This document shows positions 57,685 through 64,000 of a stretch of DNA of 64,000 nucleotides, in pieces. Where the stretch lies: the NCBI GenBank assembly GCA_015345905.1, contig JADDTR010000015.1, forward strand, positions 62,001 to 126,000. Reading direction: 5' to 3'. Numbering within the stretch: position 1 is the first letter of the stretch; every line of letters begins with the position of its first letter. The translations under genes and the position numbers were made by a program. The DNA is from Aotearoamyces nothofagi. Lineage: Eukaryota; Ascomycota; Leotiomycetes; Leotiales; Tympanidaceae. The notes beneath the pieces are model-generated. The model did not search any database. It was not told the DNA's origin and was given only the letters and a program-made list of their open reading frames with translations.

Positions 57685-58025
57685 GGAGGAGCTACACGAG
57701 CACCTCAACCAAGGGGAGTTTAGAATGCATCTAGCGGATACAGCATCTGAAATGGTAGACAATAGTATCGAAACAAGAGATATCAATGGCAGTTCTTCAA
57801 CACTCCAAATCTAAATTCTACGAGCTTTGAAAATTGCAACGAGACGAAATGTGTCGTTGGCTTTTCGGTATCCTAAGTTCTCAGTCGTCATAATCTAGAT
57901 AAGACGTGAAATGTTGATGCCTCGGGTACCTAAGATATCAACCCCATCCCGCATCATACGTATGTAGACAGCTCTGCGCCCAGCACTCGACCTTCCGCAA
58001 CCCCCCCTCTCCCCCAATACTAACA

Positions 58026-58827
58026 ATGTTCACACGATGTACGTGCCTCTGGCCCTCAATTCCTTTTCCTCATACTAATCGCAGCCAGGATCGACCCATC
58101 GCTCCGATTGCGACGAGCAATCCACGCAGACGATGTCCTCCTCGTCGCCCGCATCCTCCGCGTGCACCCCCAACTCCTACACAACCCAGACTACTCTCCC
58201 ACCAGCCTCTCCAACACATCTCTGCATCTCGCATCACACCTCGGCTACCTCGACATCGTTACCCTCCTCGTCTCTCTCGGCCACGAAGCAGACTCGATCT
58301 CGGTGAACGAGGACCACCAGACCCCGCTCATGCTCGCCTCGCGCGAAGGCCACACCGAAGTCGTGCACTTCCTCTGCCAATCCGGCTTTGGCGCCGTGGA
58401 GCGCCAGGATATCCGTGGCCGCGACGCAGTCATGTTTGCCAGCCTCGGCGGCCACGACACGTGTCTGCAGATCCTGCTCACCTACGCCCCGCCGCCCGAC
58501 CCGGCCTCCGCGACGGGCGAGGAGGGAGACGCAGCCAGGGCCCTGCTGGCGCATGCAGATGTGGACGGGAACACGGCGCTGCATTTTGCGAGCTCGAATG
58601 GCCACTTGTTGCCGCTGCGGACGCTGCTTGCTGCCGGTGCGGATCCCGAGAAACGGAATGTCTGGAGCTGGACCCCCGTTGCGTATAGTGCTACTGTGGC
58701 CGCAGAGGTGTATTTCAAGGGGTTGGTGGCGGAGAATGAGAGGAAGAAGATGGTTAGGAGGGAGGTGGAGAAGAAGGGTACGGGTGGTAAAGTGAGAATT
58801 GTGGTTGGAGATGGAGACAAAGTCTGA
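58026..58827 (+). CDS. ankyrin-repeat protein
   Basis: Exon 1 is only 13 nt (58026-58038: Met-Phe-Thr-Arg plus one base). After a 46-nt GTACGT..CAG intron, exon 2 runs 58085-58827, giving 251 aa. The junction restores SRIDPSLRLRRAIHADDVLL, a natural start for the first helix. Four or five ankyrin repeats follow: TSLHLASHLGYLDIVTLLVS, TPLMLASREGHTEVVHFLCQ, DAVMFASLGGHDTCLQILLT and TALHFASSNGHLLPLRTLLA, each with the TPLHLA..GH..VV.LLL pattern. The C-terminal 40 residues are Lys/Glu-rich. Ankyrin repeats bind proteins, but the partner is unknown. Exon 2 is markedly GC-rich with C/G third positions, unlike the neighbouring genes. Confidence 0.85.
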
Positions 58828-59420
58828 GGTGATCTAACTGATGGGCAAATTGTCTTGAACTACGTCATGATTCATGATGGATGGTGTATTGGTCTCGGGA
58901 GTAAATAATGGTGTTTTGAGGAGTTGATTTTTTCGCGTGGTCTAGGCAAGGCATATGAAAGGGGCGTTTAGACTTCCCAGTCCCAAAATTATACATCACC
59001 ACTGTCACCGCTCGGCCTCGCAACTTGGCCCAGTTTCCACTCTAGTGGATGATATTGAGGCCCCATGTCTCTCGACATACTGCAATCTATGCAGGGTTCT
59101 GTACTTGTTTCTGAGCAGTGACTCGGCTTCTTCTATGTCTAAACAAAGGCTTGTCTTGCTGTATATATAGCCTAGAATATACAGATCTTGACAGGTGCTC
59201 AATATAGATACGATACCATGCTGAATGCGTCGAATCAAGCGCCAAAATTGTGTAGAGCCAACCTAGCTCTTGATAACCGGTATTATACTTGCTGACCTTT
59301 TAATTGCCCCGAACATCAAAAAAATCGCCTGTCCCACATACCCACATGCATCTATGGTATATAAAACTCCTTATGTAACTAATATCTCTGCGCTCCTATA
59401 TGCATTTTCCCGCCCTCAAC
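58828..59420. other. convergent intergenic region
   Basis: 593 bp between the 3' ends of the ankyrin and permease genes. Nothing is recognised. Confidence 0.5.
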
Positions 59421-61374
59421 TCACTCGGTTCTCATAATGCCATAGTCTTGATCCTCGTTCGTAATGTGCTCAGATAGCCCATCTTCTGTTGCAATAAGCT
59501 GGAGAAGGTCTTTAGTTTTCGGGCCCGTATATTTCCTAGAGTCGAAATTTAGCAAGATGTCTTTTCATAACATCTCAGGCAAGATCTTACTTTCGAGCCC
59601 CTGCCCACCACCAGACCAGACTAAACAGAGCAATCGCAGCAGCGACCACAACCGCATAGTTGAAATTGACAGCTGTGACAGGTCTTATTGTCGGGAAGAG
59701 CAAAACCACGCTGATGAAAAGCACCCAAACAATCGAGACCCAGTTTAGTGGTTTCTGCATGCGCCCGAGAACGTACGGGCCAGGGCGGAACTCGATGCTC
59801 GAAGCGTAAATGTTACGTGCGAGAATAACGGCCGCATAAGAAAGGTCGAGAGCCGGAGCTGTGATGTTGAAGATTGCTACCATGGTCTGCGTTGATCCGA
59901 TGCCGATGCAATTGAGGACGATCGCGAAGATCACAATAAGCCAGACAGCATTCACGGGGGTGTTAGTAAACGGATTTACTTTAGACCAGAAGCTACAGGT
60001 TGAATCAGTATGGGTAGTTCATGGAATCCAGGGCCGAATAAAAAGACAGAAGAGGGAAAGGCATACGGGGAGAAGGGGAGAGCGTTGTCTCTTGCAAAAG
60101 CATATGCCATGCGTGTGTCTGCCAACATAGCAGAACAGCCCGTGAAGAACTGGACTAGGATGACAAAAGCCCACATTACAGTACCTCCAACTTGGCCACC
60201 AGCATTCAAAAATATCTGCGCAGCAGGCATTCCGGTCGGAGAGTCCACGATAGTGTCTAGATCCGAGGTGCAAAAGCAGAACGTGACAGTCAACATCCAG
60301 CCTACGGCACCAGAAATCGTAACAGCCCATCTTATAGCTTGGGGACCGCGAATAGCAGCGTCGTGAGTTTCCTCAGACATGTGCGTTGTCCCATCATAAT
60401 CTGTCATCGTCCAAGCGACAGAAAGAAAGCTTAAGAAGAATGAGAATGGCACTCCCCAGCCAGATCCGTCGATGAAGTGGCCGAAGACCCATTTAGCATT
60501 CCGTTTATCAGGCGTTAAGACTAGCAAGGCAATGCAGATTGAAATCGAGGCTAGAACATTGATTGGCGCAAACCATAGGATCATCTTATGTAGGTTCTTG
60601 GTTGTCAGTGAGCATATGATACCAAATACAACGAGTGTTCCCATTGATAGAAGAACAGTCTGTAGCGCCGTCCTGGAAGAAGTGTAAGTGGGAGAAGAGT
60701 CACTCAGTAAAGGAGTACAAACGGCGAAAATGTGTAGGATGTCCCATCAAAGGTCGAATTCATGCTCACTGCCGCGAGTATTTGTTGAGAGACCGTATAT
60801 GCAACACTAGCCACGCCAGCGGTTTGCCCTAAAAGATTACACCAGCCAATGATCCATGACCAGATCGCCGCATGTTCTGGTGGGACCACGTTCTTTGTGA
60901 CGAAGTACATGCCACCTGCTGTAGGATATGCAGATACCAGTTCGGCGACTGTGAGCCGTTAGACTAGACTACCACAGTAGGCATGAGCAGTTCTTACCAG
61001 ACATGGAGATGCACTGAGCCATGAGAGATCCGAATGACCAAGCCCATACTGCTGCAGCAGGCCCTCCCAGACTGAGAGGACTGCCAAACGTTGCAGGAAC
61101 CGAACCCAGAACACCAAGGACAGAGACTGCATAAGACAAAGTAGAGTATTTAGTAAAGTGGCGAGAGAGTTTCTATCATAATAGTCAGAAGAAATCACTA
61201 GCATCTCAAAGGTTTCCAAACCTGCTCGTAACCAATTTGAGCCAGTAATCGCTCATCATCGTCATCGATAGTGGCCATGGTCGCCGGTGCGATTGGCTCT
61301 TTCCCAGGCGATGGATCCTGGTTTGTAGGTGATCCCACAAACACAGCAGGACTCTTCCGGTCTGATGAAGCCAT
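59421..61374 (-). CDS. APC-family amino acid/GABA/choline-type permease
   Basis: Six exons (61374-61222, 61172-60998, 60948-60723, 60672-60067, 59992-59591, 59535-59421) give 558 aa with about 12 membrane segments. The cytosolic N-terminus ends ERLLAQIGYEQKLSRHFTKY. LGVLGSVPATFGSPLSLGGP, the conserved ELVSAYPTAGGMYFVTKNVV and SVAWTMTDYDGTTHMSEET mark the Uga4/Bio5/Hnm1-like branch of amino acid-polyamine-choline transporters. KVNPFTNTPVNAVW begins a late conserved loop. The C-terminus (LIATEDGLSEHITNEDQDYG) is hydrophilic. The donor of intron 3 was taken as GTTTGT at 60722, because only this keeps the frame into TALQTVLLSMG. The substrate cannot be told from sequence; GABA, choline and polyamines are the usual choices. 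The protein acts in the plasma or vacuolar membrane. Confidence 0.9.
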
Positions 61375-62320
61375 TGTTAGAGCGGATTCTAGAACTCAGA
61401 GGAGTGGCATGCATGTGGCTATCCTCGAAGCCAGAGGTTGTCTCGTACAGAGGCATGAGGCAAAGGGTGGGAGACGCTGAGTGTATATGAAGGCCTGACA
61501 TACATGTATTTTGCAATAGCAAATCCCGCTACTTTGGTCTCCGGTGTAGAGGGGCAGGGGGGAGGGGGGAGGGGCGGATCCTGGCTTGTTGGCTCTTGTT
61601 GCTCGGGACGGGCCAGGGGGACGGGGCGGCCTGGGACCAGCACGATTTACGAAGTGCGAGGTGGAGAAGATTGGCTTGGGCAGACGTGAATTGACCTGTC
61701 GTATCGACCACGGAACTGACTTGGCTGCCCTGGTTCGCCGAGCTATGAGATTATCATTGTTTTAATTGATGCATCATGATGAATTGCTGTGTGCCGGGTG
61801 CTGGATGAGGTGAACGCGGTGATGGATAGTGGCGTACCAGTCTCCGCATAAGGGGGAAGATGCCACAGCAATGCCAGCACAAAAGAAAAAGGCCCAGAAT
61901 ATATACTTGTACAGTTGTACTGTAACTTGCCCTAGTTCGAAATAGGTAGTCAATCATCAGTAGCCCATTAGCCAAAGTAGGTAGCATGTATGCCAGTAAA
62001 AGACCTCAATTGGACTTTCTCAAAGTGGGAGAGCGAGTGCGCGTGTGAGCGAGGGGCTTTTAGACGAGTCTCGCGGCGCGTACATCCCAAAATATATACC
62101 GTGGTAATATCAGCCACGATATGGCCATTGACCACTGAGAAGAAATGTAGTCTCGCAGTGCCAAAGCCACGAAGTCTCGTGGACAGCTGGGTATCAAGTA
62201 TCAGGTATCGGGGATCACGGTTCAAGTACACGGGCTTTCTACTAGAAGTTTGGAGGTGTCAAGTGATAGATGTGTCGTGGCATTCTTTCGAAGTACTGTA
62301 CTTCACAGTACATATTCCTA

Positions 62321-62356
62321 TCAGACTATCAGACTGTCAGACTGTCAGACTGTCAG
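62321..62356. repeat. 8-bp tandem repeat TCAGACTG
   Basis: Four head-to-tail copies of TCAGACT[A/G], followed by a decaying copy. Confidence 0.85.
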
Positions 62357-62680
62357 GTTGCCAAGCTGCCAGGCTTTCAGACGTGAAACGACGCTCGAAT
62401 GAAAAGCAGATTGGCTGACGTCGTCCCAACTCGCTTCAATCCGATCCCTGGAGGCAATCCTGGCAAATGTGTCCGTAGACCCGTCGGCCAGCCGTGCACG
62501 AGGGAAAAGGCGAGCCAGGAATGTCAGCGAAGGGAAGGGAACCACCTTTTGCCGGGAATACTGAATGGAGTCGAGTCTACCAGAAGTTAGAGCCTCCCTA
62601 CCTTACCTTACATGCATGGCCTAGACTAAGATATGTATGCATGCACATCGGCGGCCAGCTGTAGCAGTGGGGGTTCCTAT

Positions 62681-62708
62681 ACTCTGTCACCTTAACTCTG
62701 TCACCTTA
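62681..62708. repeat. 14-bp direct repeat, two copies
   Basis: ACTCTGTCACCTTA occurs twice in perfect tandem. Confidence 0.85.
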
Positions 62709-64000
62709 ATATACAGTACTTTGTACTTAAATAAATACTCCGTAGGTACCGAGTACACGTCAGGGCCTTATCGAGGCACGATGATCCCGTGGAAGACTGT
62801 GCAGCCCCGTCTCTCCCAATCTCACAGCCCGTGCAGAGAGACAGAGCCCTTTTATTGAGTAGGAAACTGCGGTGTGAGTTGACCAGATATGCCCGAGTCG
62901 AGAGGCGGTGAGTCAGGCCGCAATGGCGACGACGGTGAGGACGACAGCAGAGGAGGCTAGAAGCTTAGGAGCTCGATCATCTCCCTTGCTGCCGCTGCGG
63001 AAAGCAGCGCCCTTTCTGGCGACGATCGATAAGAAGATGACGGTGTCAGCGCAACTTACGGCTGTCGTATCACTAACGGACTCTGGAATTCTGTCATATC
63101 CAAATGTTGGACGTCCTGCAGCTATGCAAGGCTTGGACGGCGCAGAAATCGGTGGTGGCTCGTGAGAGACAAAGGTGAGCAGCGTTGGAGGGGAGAGTCT
63201 CGGAGGAACAATACGGCCGGCCCTAACTCTCTCTACTGTACTGTATAAATCCTCATTTTGCCATTTAGCACCTTTGGGACGATATTGGCCATCTTGAGAG
63301 AAAAATCTTTGTCGAACTGCCTCCTGCGAGGGCCCTAGCTAATTAATTACTATGTTAGAGCGACCCATCCAAGCCAGTTAGTGTTGTCCACGTAATCATA
63401 GGGGTTACTTGAGGATAATATGACAGATCAGAACGAAGCTGGAATTATATTCCGTGATTCGCAGTGTGAAATTCGTGCTTCGAGTTCTTATCAGCGCGTC
63501 GGGGATGAAAAGGCGGGATTCCCGCGATTCATGGCCACCGCGCTGGTGCTCAGCATGGTTCAAGATCCCATTGCAGCACTGCTCGAGTTGGTTATACTTG
63601 AACAACTGACCTGCTGTGGAATCCTCTTGTAAGAGCGGCAGAATATCCCGCCGTTGAAAATCATTGGCAGGAAGGACGTCTTTGGGTGCGGGATACTATT
63701 CAGGGATATAATTCGGAATCTAGAACATCTCGAGGCTACACTTCCGCTGCCTACCCGGTGTTTGCCTTGTCTTTCAAAGATAAAATCCTCATCACGTTGC
63801 ACTCTATAGGCTGCTTGTGGCGGTGGCTGTTGGCTGTGCTTCTCTCTATTTTGAAGGAGTGGCGACTAGCAATCACTTGTGACTTATCAAAGCCATAATA
63901 TACTCATGGATAATGCATTATCGACCTTTTTTTAAAAATAAAAAGAAGAAACCCCCAACTTAGTCATACGGTACACCGATTAATATTTCCAATGCTGCAG

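Larger units (their letters stand above)
61375..64000. other. gene-free region upstream of the permease
   Basis: 2.6 kb with no supportable gene. It has G-rich stretches (61550-61625), short tandem repeats and several GTACTGTAC-type motifs (about 61917-61933, 62292-62313, 62712-62727, 63233-63246), resembling the 9-kb island but less GC-rich. Short frames at 62908-63165 and 63420-63898 show no domain. Confidence 0.5.

Overview
This window is nuclear DNA of a filamentous ascomycete (Pezizomycotina). Most genes are split by short introns of about 40-190 nt with GT..AG ends, often with a TACTAAC/CTAAC-type branch site. The gene set (type I metacaspase, ApsB/Mto1 microtubule organiser, Bck1-type MAPKKK, cofactor-independent phosphoglycerate mutase, a complex I subunit, Mediator 9, eIF3k) is that of a mould rather than a budding yeast. 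I cannot fix the class from sequence alone.

Layout. 1-5.6 kb: the 5' part of a secreted Ser/Thr-rich protein gene (-), an EI24/Rrt8-like membrane protein (+) and a C2H2 zinc-finger regulator (-). 5.65-14.6 kb: about 9 kb without a supportable gene. It is mostly GC-rich and crowded with simple repeats, minisatellites and GTAC-rich palindromes. 14.6-24.6 kb: metacaspase (+), ApsB (-), Ecdysoneless/SGT1 (+) and an APH-fold protein that has lost its catalytic residues (-). 24.6-26.9 kb: gene-poor. 26.9-30.2 kb: Tan1 THUMP protein (-) and a Ure2-like glutathione transferase (+). 30.2-32.1 kb: repeat-bearing gap. 32.1-41.6 kb: pyruvate decarboxylase (-) and Bck1 (+), divergent across 1.7 kb that holds an array of CTGAGGCAT-like motifs. 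42.2-56.4 kb: a dense housekeeping block of Tsr4/PDCD2-like (+), eIF3k (-), iPGM (-), Med9 (+), tubulin cofactor C (-), complex I NDUFA11-type subunit (-) and Ubp2-type deubiquitinase (+). 56.9-61.4 kb: an unrecognised protein whose model is uncertain, an ankyrin protein and an APC-family permease (-). 61.4-64 kb: no gene seen.

How the genes relate. Most are independent housekeeping genes, and I see no biosynthetic cluster. Loose themes are glycolysis/fermentation (iPGM, Pdc), microtubules (ApsB, cofactor C), translation and RNA (eIF3k, Tsr4, Tan1) and stress or cell-wall control (Bck1, metacaspase, zinc-finger factor). I saw no tRNA, rRNA, CRISPR array or transposon reading frame. The items I find most worth following up are the 9-kb repeat island, the APH-fold pseudokinase, the motif array between pdcA and bck1, and several splicing oddities (GC-AG intron, 3n intron, 13-nt first exon, G4-bearing intron).
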